Below, piece after piece: positions 51,397 through 58,593 of a stretch of DNA of 64,000 nt (its first letter is position 1; every line of letters begins with the position of its first letter). A program made the translations under genes and the position numbers. The notes below the pieces were generated by a model. That model ran no database searches. It saw nothing but the letters and a program-made list of their open reading frames with translations, and was not told the DNA's origin. The stretch comes from Trebonia sp963822615 (GTDB lineage: Bacteria > Actinomycetota > Actinomycetes > Streptosporangiales > Streptosporangiaceae), in NCBI GenBank assembly GCA_963822615.1, contig CAWGIM010000018.1:1-64000 (forward strand), in the 5' to 3' direction.

Positions 51397-51507
51397 CGCC
51401 AGGCCGAGCCCGGTAAGCCCGTCCTGCTTGCCGTTAGGCGAGCTGGCGGATGGTGGCGACCCAACAACACGAGAGGCCGGATCCTTATTCGGATTCGCCC
51501 TCTATGC

Positions 51508-51798
51508 TCAGGTGCGGGCCGGCTGCGAGCGGTCGATCGAGAGATACCAGTAGCCGCCCGCCACGTCAGCCGCCGCGATCGCCAGGAAGAAGGCGGCCCA
51601 CCCGTACACGCCGTACCCGAGGCAGATGAGCCCAGGGACGGCCGCGACGGCGCCGCCGGCGACCCGGGCGATTCCGCAGCCGCGCAGGTGACGGAACTCC
51701 CACGGGTTGATCAGGCGCTGCATGCCTTGCCGGGGCGGGGTCGACCACCACCCGCGAAGGCCCTTCGGATTTCTTTTGTTGTCGCTGGCTGCGTTCAT
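51508..51798 (-). CDS. small two-helix membrane protein (paralog B)
   Basis: A 96-residue protein with a basic N-terminal half (RRNPKGLRGWW-like region, MQRLINPWEFRHLRG) and two helices, ARVAGGAVAAVPGLICLGYGVYGWAAFFLAIAAADVAGGYWYL. The GYG-x-x-GWA centre matches the 63-residue protein at 45723. A perfect 16-bp palindrome lies 48 bp upstream, so it may be under a dedicated regulator. Function is unknown. Confidence 0.7.
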   Translation of the reverse strand: MNAASDNKRNPKGLRGWWSTPPRQGMQRLINPWEFRHLRGCGIARVAGGAVAAVPGLICLGYGVYGWAAFFLAIAAADVAGGYWYLSIDRSQPART

Positions 51799-51845
51799 CG
51801 GGATGCCTCCTGTCGGCTGGTGTCACGCACCCCGTCCGTACTAAT

Positions 51846-51861
51846 AAAGTGATATCACTTT
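51846..51861. promoter_or_regulatory. perfect 16-bp palindrome AAAGTGATATCACTTT
   Basis: The palindrome lies 48 bp upstream of the small membrane protein gene and about 200 bp upstream of the rightward gene at 52065. It is AT-rich in an otherwise GC-rich region, as dimeric repressor sites usually are. No adjacent gene encodes a GntR-, PadR- or other suitable regulator. Confidence 0.55.
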
Positions 51862-52064
51862 GATAGTACGTCGTCAACGCTGGAGTCCTGCTCGGCCAGC
51901 GTCGGGACCTCACGGGCTGCGTTGTGCGCACCTCGTGATGTGATAATTCGATGCTGGGGCCCGGTATCCACCGTAGGCGGCCCGTGCCTGCCTGGCTGCG
52001 CAAAGGTCCGAGTGTCAGTCCCCGCCGCTAGGGTGCCTGCGAAACGGCACGGCAGGAGGACGAA

Positions 52065-52694
52065 ATGGGCTTCTGGGGCACGTACATCGTGGCACGGGCA
52101 GCGAACCCGTTGACTGAGTTGGCCGCGCTTCGGCCGTCGATGAGCGGCATCTCATGGCATGGCCGAGGAGCCGACGGATGGCAGGCCGTCCAGGTGCACC
52201 GCGGACCCGACGGCTGGGATTCCTCGGACCTGCCCGCAGCGTGGGAGGCGACGTTGCAGGCGCTCATGGAGCAGACCGGAAGCCCTGTCCTCGCCGCCGC
52301 TGTGCTCGACAGCGACGGTGCCCAGCTCATCGGATACAGTCCCCAGAAGGGCCGCTGGGGAGGCTGGCTCATGATGGACAGCATCATCGGGCACATCGAC
52401 TCCGGGGGCTGGCGATACACCTACTGGGATGACAACGACGAGCCCTACGGCGAGGATGACGAGACCTACCTGCCCCGCCACCAGGCCGTCGTGAACCGCC
52501 TGTCCACAGCCGCCGGGCCGCCCGGTCCGGCCGCCGCGCCCGCGGCCGTCGCCTGGGCGACTGCTGCTGGCCTGAAGCCGAACGCCACTACCGTGATATC
52601 CGTCCTCGGCAACGGGGGCATCTTCTGCGAGGACCTGTTCTTCGCACTGCTCACCGCTCTTGGCGTGCCCGACCTGGCCAGCGCCGATGCCTAG
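52065..52694 (+). CDS. hypothetical protein with acidic WDDNDEPYGEDDETY region
   Basis: A 209-residue protein with an AGGAGG ribosome site before ATG 52065. MGFWGTYIVARAANPLTEL is followed by a mixed domain containing GSPVLAAAVLDSDGAQLIGYSP, the acidic segment YWDDNDEPYGEDDETYLP, and VNRLSTAAGPP leading to a helical C-terminus. No known family comes to mind. Similar small actinomycete proteins often accompany toxin-immunity loci, but nothing here proves that. Confidence 0.65.
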   Translation: MGFWGTYIVARAANPLTELAALRPSMSGISWHGRGADGWQAVQVHRGPDGWDSSDLPAAWEATLQALMEQTGSPVLAAAVLDSDGAQLIGYSPQKGRWGGWLMMDSIIGHIDSGGWRYTYWDDNDEPYGEDDETYLPRHQAVVNRLSTAAGPPGPAAAPAAVAWATAAGLKPNATTVISVLGNGGIFCEDLFFALLTALGVPDLASADA

Positions 52695-52785
52695 CGCGCG
52701 GCGGCGTCCGTGACTTTCCGGTTTTTGTCGTTGATCCGGCAGATGATCCGATAGGTACCGCGCCGTGCGCTGAACCGATCATCCA
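52691..52785 (-). pseudogene. RelE/ParE-type toxin C-terminal fragment (minus strand)
   Basis: DDRFSARRGTYRIICRINDKNRKVTDAAAR, ending at TAG (52691-52693), matches the typical RelE core (SARRGTYRVIYRI-type strand pair) but lacks the N-terminal helices. Upstream in this frame is unrelated sequence, so it is a truncated relic. Confidence 0.55.
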
Positions 52786-52789
52786 TCGG

Positions 52790-52939
52790 CGGGAGAAGCC
52801 GCTTGCCAACCCGCTGACAGGCCTTTACAGCGCACGGCTTGGCACGCAATGGCGTGTCGTCTACCGGATCGACGAATCCAAGCACACCGTGCTAGTGGAA
52901 GACATCCAACATCGCTCGACTGCTTATCGGCGTCGGTAA
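52790..52939 (+). pseudogene. RelE/ParE-type toxin C-terminal fragment (plus strand)
   Basis: The frame reads REKPLANPLTGLYSARLGTQWRVVYRIDESKHTVLVEDIQHRSTAYRRR and stops at TAA (52937-52939). It is the C-terminal half of a RelE-type toxin (LxG..SAR.G..RVVYRID...V.V..I.HR..AY.R). The N-terminal half is gone. It is head-to-head with the minus-strand fragment, only about 5 bp away. Confidence 0.6.
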
Positions 52940-53336
52940 GAACCTGGTCGAGCACGCCGCATTTACCAGGAAAGCCGGAAAGGCGCGCGTGCCCAGCACC
53001 ACGTGGACACCCGAGAGCTAGCCGCATGGCTCGCGGTGGCCGTCGACGACCGACGCGGGCATATGGGTGCTGGGCGCAACAACGATGCGGGGATTGACCC
53101 GAAGATCGTGACCGACCGGAGGTGACCGCCACTACATCCGTAGTCTCGTGCCGGGCGTCCGGTGAGTCCACCAGAATCCGGTCGCGCCGGTCAGGGTCTC
53201 CTGGCTGTCCGGCAGGGGTGCCCGAAATCGGGCGCTGTCCCGATGATTTGTGAGACGACTGTGAGAGATCCGGCCCTGCCTCACGCTCTCCCGACCTTGC
53301 GTGGAGACTGCTGGCTGGTCGCGCCATCATGGTGCC
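52940..53336. other. decayed intergenic region without a recognisable gene
   Basis: Nearly 400 bp after the RelE relics show broken frames in all directions. A 14-bp palindrome GCCCGAAATCGGGC lies at 53219-53232. Nothing else is assignable; it continues the gene graveyard that ends at tRNA-fMet. Confidence 0.5.
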
Positions 53337-53606
53337 ATGGCTAATTCATCGGTACCGGGCCGAGATACACCGCTCGGTACCGGACATCGACGGGTTTACC
53401 GCAGCGCGCCCGGCGCCCCCTCGCCCGCCGACTGGAGCGCCGGGTTCGGCCAGCTCGCCCGCAAGGTATACACCGGCCTGCGTGATGGCGGCCTGGACCC
53501 GGAGGCGGCTGTGTGGTGGTGCAACGGCGGCGGCAGCGGGCACGTCATCGCCCCTGTCGGGCACTGGATCGGTTGTGCGGTGGTGAAAGGCCGCGCGGCC
53601 GGTTGA
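53337..53606 (+). CDS. small hypothetical protein
   Basis: An 89-residue frame from ATG 53337. Residues 35-75 (WSAGFGQLARKVYTGLRDGGLDPEAAVWWCNGGGSGHVIAPVG) look like a folded small domain; the N-terminal part is less convincing. It is unidentified and may be a fragment, as it lies among relics. Confidence 0.4.
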   Translation: MANSSVPGRDTPLGTGHRRVYRSAPGAPSPADWSAGFGQLARKVYTGLRDGGLDPEAAVWWCNGGGSGHVIAPVGHWIGCAVVKGRAAG

Positions 53607-53688
53607 CAAGCCTTGTCATCACCGTTCCGGGGGAGACCGTGAGTCCCCCTGAGTAGCGGGTTCATGGACGCTAATGGCACGGCTGGCA

Positions 53689-53997
53689 TCAGTACAGCTC
53701 GACCTCCCACGGCTCCAGGTCAGGCTGTCCGGGCGGCAACCTTCTGGTGCAGTACCTGTAGAGCCAGGTGGCGGCTCGCGCTTCCGCGTGCTTCTCGTTA
53801 ACCGGCTGGCCGTCATCGTCGAGCTCCAGGACGTTCACGAAGACCGCGAAGCAGATCTCCATCTGACTCGGGGAGTCCTTGAGTTCGTCCCAGTAATTGA
53901 TGCTCTCTAGCATTGGGTGCCCGACAGACCCCCTTGCGACCCAGCCAGCAAACCGGCGGACCGCCCCCGACGCGCCGTGGCTGATCTTGTGCGTCAT
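53689..53997 (-). CDS. DUF7677-like small hypothetical protein
   Basis: A 102-residue protein from ATG 53997: MTHKISHGASGAVRRFAGWV, then HPMLESINYWDELKDSPSQMEICFAVFVNVLELDDDGQPVNEKHAEARAATWLYRYCTRRLPPGQPDLEPWEVELY. This is a compact, conserved-looking domain seen in many actinomycete proteins of unknown function. A longer frame to 54378 would add sequence with shadow-like composition. Confidence 0.65.
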   Translation of the reverse strand: MTHKISHGASGAVRRFAGWVARGSVGHPMLESINYWDELKDSPSQMEICFAVFVNVLELDDDGQPVNEKHAEARAATWLYRYCTRRLPPGQPDLEPWEVELY

Positions 53998-54258
53998 GAG
54001 ACGACAATAGTCGCGGGCCGCCTGCCCGATCAGCCCGTCACCAGCGGCCCGCCCGCTGCCTCGATGGCAAGCCGGCCCGGAGCGCAGGACACGCAGCGTC
54101 TGAGCACTGGAAGCGGTGCCGCAGCACTGCTCTTGTCGCATTCCGGAGGGTCGCTTCAAGCGCCCGGCGCGGCCTGCTGCCCGGTTTGGACGTCGCCAGT
54201 GATTCGTCCTTCGGCGCTGGGCGGGTGCCAGAAGATGGTGGGGTGGCGGCCGTAGTAG

Positions 54259-54504
54259 AAGCTGCCCGAAACCGCGGGCCTGCCGGAAATCGGCCTGCAC
54301 GACGTGCGGCACAGCTACGCGACCGCGGGCCGCGACGCCAAGATCGACTGGAAAGGGCTGTCCAAGCGGATCGGTCACGCCGACGTGGCGTTCACCATGA
54401 GGCAGTGCGTCCAGACCGACTTGGAAGCCGACCGGCAGGTTGCCAACACCCTGGCCGAGCTGATCATCGGCGGTGCGCTGGCTTCTACGCTGCCCGGCGG
54501 GTGA
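54259..54504 (+). pseudogene. tyrosine recombinase (integrase) C-terminal remnant
   Basis: After a stop, the frame reads LPEIGLHDVRHSYATAGRDAKIDWKGLSKRIGHADVAFTMRQCVQTDLEADRQVANTLAELIIGG. LHDVRHSYAT is the H-x-x-R box of phage-type integrases and KRIGHADVAFT is the GH box. The nucleophilic Tyr that normally follows (LxxYVQTD) is Cys (MRQCVQTD). The N-terminal two thirds are missing. It lies 75 bp from tRNA-fMet, a usual integration target. Confidence 0.8.
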
Positions 54505-54540
54505 ACCTGACGTTTACAAATCCGTTTACAGGCATAAGCA

Positions 54541-54572
54541 AAGGCCCGGCTCTCTGTTCGAGAACCGGGCCT
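54541..54572 (-). terminator. terminator of tRNA-fMet
   Basis: On the minus strand, AGGCCCGGTTCTC-GAACA-GAGAGCCGGGCCT forms a stem of about 12 bp with one mismatch, followed by TTTGCTT. It lies just beyond the encoded CCA end of the tRNA. Confidence 0.75.
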
Positions 54573-54577
54573 GGCCT

Positions 54578-54654
54578 TGGTAGCGGGGGTAGGATTTGAA
54601 CCTACGACCTCTGGGTTATGAGCCCAGCGAGCTACCGAACTGCTCCACCCCGCG
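54578..54654 (-). tRNA. initiator tRNA-fMet (anticodon CAT)
   Basis: A 77-nt minus-strand tRNA beginning CGCGGGGTGGAGCAG and ending with encoded CCA. Position 1 is C and does not pair with position 72 (T). The anticodon stem has the three G-C pairs (CTGGG/CCCAG around CTCATAA). Both are initiator hallmarks. The T arm is TAGGTTCAAATCCTA. Confidence 0.95.
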
Positions 54655-54734
54655 GCGATGTCATTACTCTATGAACTCCGGGCGGCAGAAGCAAATCGGC
54701 GGCCGGCCCGCCCGTTTTGGGCTTCACTAGCGGG

Positions 54735-55325
54735 GTGGAACTCTTCATCAGCTGGCACACCTGGGAGCAGGCCGAGCCCGGGCTGCGCCGCCTGCTGCCC
54801 GCCCCGGCCTTCGCGGATGTGGCCCGGGCGGTCGCGTTCGCGCTGCGGTATCACGGCGACCAGCGGCGGCCGACCGGGGTGCCCTACGCCGAGCACCTGC
54901 TCGAGGCACTGGAATTCCTGGTCCTGGGGGCCGGGGTGCGCGATACCGAGGTGCTGTGCGCGGCGGTGCTGCACGACGTGGTGGAGGACACCCCGTGCAC
55001 CATCGAGGACGTGCGGGCGGCCTTCGGCGCGCGGGTGGCGGAGCTGGTGGGCTGGGTGACCAAGCCGGACCCGGTCGAGGGCGAGGACAAGCGGGCGGCC
55101 AAGGAGGCGTACCTGGAGGCGCTGGCGGGCGCGCCGGACGACGCGATCCTGGTGAAGCTGGCCGACCGCGGCTCCAACGTGCAGACGCTGCGCAACCTGG
55201 CCCTGCCGCGGCAGCGCGCCTACTACGCGCAGACCGTCCGCTACATCATGCCGCTGGCGGCGTCACGGGGCTGGTGGGCTCTCTGGTATGCGAGCTGGCA
55301 GGAAGCCCACCGAGATCTCGCCTAG
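54735..55325 (+). CDS. HD-domain (p)ppGpp hydrolase-like protein
   Basis: About 196 residues from GTG 54735; TTG 54717 is a longer alternative. The metal-binding His of ALRYHGDQRRPTGVPYAEHLLEAL, the HD pair in AAVLHDVVEDTPCTIEDVRAAFG, and VKLADRGSNVQTLRNL (as KLADR-x-x-N in RelA/SpoT) make a hydrolase-only domain. Synthetase and regulatory domains are absent, as in small alarmone hydrolases. Its 3' end overlaps the convergent GT87 gene by 63 bp. Confidence 0.85.
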   Translation: MELFISWHTWEQAEPGLRRLLPAPAFADVARAVAFALRYHGDQRRPTGVPYAEHLLEALEFLVLGAGVRDTEVLCAAVLHDVVEDTPCTIEDVRAAFGARVAELVGWVTKPDPVEGEDKRAAKEAYLEALAGAPDDAILVKLADRGSNVQTLRNLALPRQRAYYAQTVRYIMPLAASRGWWALWYASWQEAHRDLA

Positions 55326-56474
55326 CTCTTCCTCTTCCGCCGCCTGGCGGCCGGCCTGGACGGCGAACACCCAGATGGCCAGCGCGGCCGGGTAGATGAA
55401 GTAGCCCACCCGGGTCGACGGGGCCAGCACGAACATCAGCGTCATCGCCCCGGCCAGCAGGATCACCGCCCGCGGGACCGACCGCGGCGGCTTGAAGACG
55501 AGCGAGAGCGCCACCGCGAGGCCGGCCGCCGCCAGCAGCGCGACCACGACCGTGTGCCCGGTGTGCGGCCAGGCGTGCGCGATGAGGTACCCGGGCAGCG
55601 GGCTCCGGGCGGCCGAGATCACGCTGGTCAGCCCGAGCGGGAACTTGATCGTGTTGATCACCAGCGCCCGCGGGTGGGTGGCCAGGAACGGGCCGACGCA
55701 CACCGCCATCACGCCCAGCGCGGCCAGTGCGAACCGCAGCACCGCGCGCCTGCTCTCGGTCACCGCCAGCAGCACCACCGCGACCAGCAGGGCCGGCCAG
55801 GCGGTGGCCTTCATCGAAGCGCCGATGCCGAGCGCCAGGCCGGCCAGCACCGGCTTGCTCGCCCACAGGTAGGCGAAGCCGAGGCAGAGGAACGCCACCA
55901 TCGGCACGTCGGTGCCGCCGACGGCCAGCTCGAACGCGATCACCGGGGTCGCCGCGACCAGGACCGTCCAGCGCCACGGGTCACGGGCCCCGCCGTTGCG
56001 CAGGGCCAGCCAGAACACCAGCAGGAAGACCACGCCGAACCAGACCCGGGGGTCGGTCAGCAGGCCCAGGTCGAACAGCGCCCGGGGCACCCCGAACAGC
56101 GCCATCACCGGCAGGTAGGGGTTGTAGGCGTTGGGGTCGGTCGCGCCCGCCAGCGCCGCCGGGTCGGCGTAGGGCGTGCCCTGGTGCAGCAGCGTCATGC
56201 CGGACCTGGCCACCACCCACACCTCGGGCTGCCACAGGCTCCTGGCCGCGAGCGTGCCGAGCGGTACCACCAGGCCGCCCGCGAACGCCAGCCCGAGCGC
56301 TAGGTCCGCGCTGCGCGAGTGCCTGACCAGGAGCACGACGGCGAGCGCGAGGCCGTAGCCGACCGCCGCCATCTCCCCCCAGAGCTGGTGCACGTGGTCA
56401 ACGCTGATGACCGCGACCAGGATCGCCCAGATCGCGGAAACCGCAAAGATGCCGGCTAGCCAGCGGCGACGCAT
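55263..56474 (-). CDS. GT87-like membrane glycosyltransferase
   Basis: About 403 residues from ATG 56474 (MRRRWLAGIFAVSAIWAIL); a longer start at 56519 exists. It has ten or so membrane helices, with GTPYADPAALAGATDPNAYNPYLPVMALFGVPRALF as the first large loop and GIGASMKATAWPALLVA later. This resembles polyprenol-phosphate-mannose-dependent mannosyltransferases of the GT87 (DUF2029) family. It probably adds mannose to a lipoglycan outside the membrane. Confidence 0.8.
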   Translation of the reverse strand: MRRRWLAGIFAVSAIWAILVAVISVDHVHQLWGEMAAVGYGLALAVVLLVRHSRSADLALGLAFAGGLVVPLGTLAARSLWQPEVWVVARSGMTLLHQGTPYADPAALAGATDPNAYNPYLPVMALFGVPRALFDLGLLTDPRVWFGVVFLLVFWLALRNGGARDPWRWTVLVAATPVIAFELAVGGTDVPMVAFLCLGFAYLWASKPVLAGLALGIGASMKATAWPALLVAVVLLAVTESRRAVLRFALAALGVMAVCVGPFLATHPRALVINTIKFPLGLTSVISAARSPLPGYLIAHAWPHTGHTVVVALLAAAGLAVALSLVFKPPRSVPRAVILLAGAMTLMFVLAPSTRVGYFIYPAALAIWVFAVQAGRQAAEEEELGEISVGFLPARIPESPPAP

Positions 56475-56634
56475 GGCAGCCGGTGACTCGAAACCGGCGC
56501 CAGGCCGTACGCCACCCATATAGCGGCATAGTACCGGCTGGTCCAGAGCGGCCGGCGGCCGCTCACGGTAACAAACGGGACATGAGTCCGGTAAGAGCAG
56601 GCTGTGACCAGGGTGGCGCTGGCGGTTGGCCCGG

Positions 56635-57819
56635 TTACGGGGTGGCAGTGGCCCGGCGGGCGGTCCAGCCGATCATCCAGTCCCGGCCGAGCCGCCACCA
56701 CAGGTAGAGGCCGAGCGCGAGGTAGGCCAGCGGGGCGATGCCGACCGCGGTCGCGATGCCGGCCACCAGCATCCGGCCCTCCCAGCCGAAGCCGCGCCGG
56801 TCGACGCCGGCCGACAGCCCGCCGCGCACCCGGTAGGCCAGGTCCAGGTGCCTGAGCCCGGTCGACGCGACCACCGCGAACGTCAGCGGCGGCCAGACGT
56901 GCCCGGCGAACCCGAGCTCGGCCAGGAACACGTACTCGGCCGCCTGCAGCAGCGGCGGCACCAGCCAGTCGTGGCGCCCGTCGTGCGGGTGCCAGGACGC
57001 GAACGCGGCCAGCAGCATCGCCTCGGCCGGGGTGAGCAGCAGGATGCCGGGCAGGTTGCCCAGGCCGAGGATGGTCAGCACGGCGGTGACCAGCAGCCCG
57101 ACGAACAGCGGCGGCAGCGGCGCGATGCGGCCGTCCACCCAGTGGCCGATCCATACCGCGATCCGGCCGTCGCCCCGGTAGCCGCGCAGCTCGCCGCGGT
57201 CCGGTACCCGCGCGCCGTCGGCTACCGCCGCCCACAGCACCGCTACCGCGAGGACGAACACCAGCAGGAACGCGGTCCGGGCGCCGAACAGCAGCACGGC
57301 CAGGCAGGCGAGCGGCAGCCGGATGTCGCCCGGCGGCCCGAACAGGCGCAGCCGGCGGCCGGGCAGCGCGGGCCCGTGCACGCACAGGTCGACCATGGCC
57401 GCCAGCGCCGCGAAGATCACCGCGACGACCGCCAGGTGCCACACCCCGGCGCTGCCCCGGCCGCCGAAGCTGGGCAGGAAGGTGCCGTTCAGCCAGCCGG
57501 ACATGACCCCGGGGGCCGGGTTGGCGTGCAGGCTGCCCGCGGTGGCGATCCCCGCGTAGACGAGGAAATCGGCCAGCAGGCCGCTGGCCGCCAGCCCCCA
57601 CTCGACCGGGGCGGTGGCCCGCAGCCCGGCCAGCAGCCGGGCGACGTGACCGCAGACGAACACCGCCAGCGCCGCGATCAGCGCGATGACCTCCCCGTGG
57701 ACCGATGCCACGGTCAGCCACAGCCCCGCGATCAGCGCGAAGCCGACCGAGATGCGCGATAGCGTGAGCGGGGAAAGCCGGAACAGGACCGACTGGCGAG
57801 CGCTCAGGTGGCCGGCCAT
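56635..57819 (-). CDS. DUF5941-like multi-helix membrane protein
   Basis: About 394 residues from ATG 57819 (MAGHLSARQSVLFRLSPLTLSRISVGFALIAGLW). There are ten or more hydrophobic helices, with PLFVGLLVTAVLTILGLGNLPGILLLTPAEAMLLAAFASWHPHDGRHDWLVPPLLQAAEYVFLAELGF in the second half. It resembles the DUF5941 part of actinomycete CDP-alcohol-type proteins, but the DG-x2-AR-x8-G-x3-D motif of CDP-alcohol transferases is not seen. It is divergent from the cytidylyltransferase gene, 69 bp away. Confidence 0.65.
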   Translation of the reverse strand: MAGHLSARQSVLFRLSPLTLSRISVGFALIAGLWLTVASVHGEVIALIAALAVFVCGHVARLLAGLRATAPVEWGLAASGLLADFLVYAGIATAGSLHANPAPGVMSGWLNGTFLPSFGGRGSAGVWHLAVVAVIFAALAAMVDLCVHGPALPGRRLRLFGPPGDIRLPLACLAVLLFGARTAFLLVFVLAVAVLWAAVADGARVPDRGELRGYRGDGRIAVWIGHWVDGRIAPLPPLFVGLLVTAVLTILGLGNLPGILLLTPAEAMLLAAFASWHPHDGRHDWLVPPLLQAAEYVFLAELGFAGHVWPPLTFAVVASTGLRHLDLAYRVRGGLSAGVDRRGFGWEGRMLVAGIATAVGIAPLAYLALGLYLWWRLGRDWMIGWTARRATATP

Positions 57820-57844
57820 GATTTCAGGGTAGCCCGGGACCGGA

Positions 57845-57861
57845 GGTTCCTTCGAGGAACC
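57845..57861. promoter_or_regulatory. inverted repeat and promoter upstream of the cytidylyltransferase
   Basis: GGTTCC-TTCGA-GGAACC is a perfect dyad between the divergent starts. TAAAGT at 57875-57880 is a -10 candidate only 8 bp before GTG 57889, so the cytidylyltransferase message may be leaderless. Confidence 0.4.
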
Positions 57862-57888
57862 ACGCTTGTGTGGGTAAAGTCCGCAGGT

Positions 57889-58587
57889 GTGACATTGGAT
57901 CGCATCGTGGCCGTTGTCCTCGGCGGGGGCACCGGCACCCGGTTCGGCGCCGACCGCCCCAAGCAGCTGCTCACCCTGCGCGGCCGGACCCTGGTGGAGC
58001 ACTGCGTGGCGGCGTTCGCCGAGGTGGACGAGGTGGACGAGGTTCTGCTGGTCATGCCGCCCGGCTACCACGAGGAGGCCCGCCGCCTGGTGGGCGGCGC
58101 GGTCAGCGGGATCATCGCGGGCGGGGTAACCCGCTCGGACTCGGTCCGCGCCGCGCTGGCGCACATCGGCGCCCGGCACGCCCCGGAGTCGACCGGGGTC
58201 CTCATCCACGACGCCGCCCGGCCCCTGGTCAGCAGGCGGATCATCGCCGACTGCGTCGCCGCGCTGGCCGGGGACGACGCGATCGGGGTGGCGGTCCCGT
58301 CGTCGGACACGATCCTCGCGGTCGCGGACGGGGTGGTCGCCCACGTGCCGCCGCGGGAGACCCTGTACCGGGCGCAGACCCCGCAGGGGTTCCGGCTGTC
58401 GGTGATCGCCGAGGCGCACCGGCTGGCGGCGGCCGACCCGCGGTTCACCCCGACCGATGACTGCAGCGTGGTACTGCGCTACCTGCCCGGGCTGCCGGTC
58501 CGCGTCGTCCCCGGCAGCGAGAGCAACATCAAGGTCACCTACCCGGGCGACCTCGCGCTGGCCGAGGTGCTGCTCAGCCAGCTTTAG
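57889..58587 (+). CDS. ispD: IspD/TarI-family cytidylyltransferase
   Basis: About 232 residues from GTG 57889 (VTLDRIVAVVLGGGTGTRFGADRPKQLLTLRGRTLVEH). GGGTGTRFGADRPKQL is the CTP-binding loop; VLIHDAARPLVS and ESNIKVTYPGDLALAE are the substrate and metal motifs. IspD makes CDP-methylerythritol in the MEP isoprenoid pathway; TarI makes CDP-ribitol. GTGTR and TDDCSVV lean toward TarI, so the symbol is provisional. It is convergent with the aminotransferase, 6 bp apart. Confidence 0.75.
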   Translation: MTLDRIVAVVLGGGTGTRFGADRPKQLLTLRGRTLVEHCVAAFAEVDEVDEVLLVMPPGYHEEARRLVGGAVSGIIAGGVTRSDSVRAALAHIGARHAPESTGVLIHDAARPLVSRRIIADCVAALAGDDAIGVAVPSSDTILAVADGVVAHVPPRETLYRAQTPQGFRLSVIAEAHRLAAADPRFTPTDDCSVVLRYLPGLPVRVVPGSESNIKVTYPGDLALAEVLLSQL

Positions 58588-58593
58588 GCCGGC

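Noticed and set aside
56635..57819. CDP-alcohol phosphatidyltransferase
   Set aside because: The required DG-x2-AR-x8-G-x3-D-x3-D motif is not visible in the protein, so only a DUF5941-like membrane protein is called.
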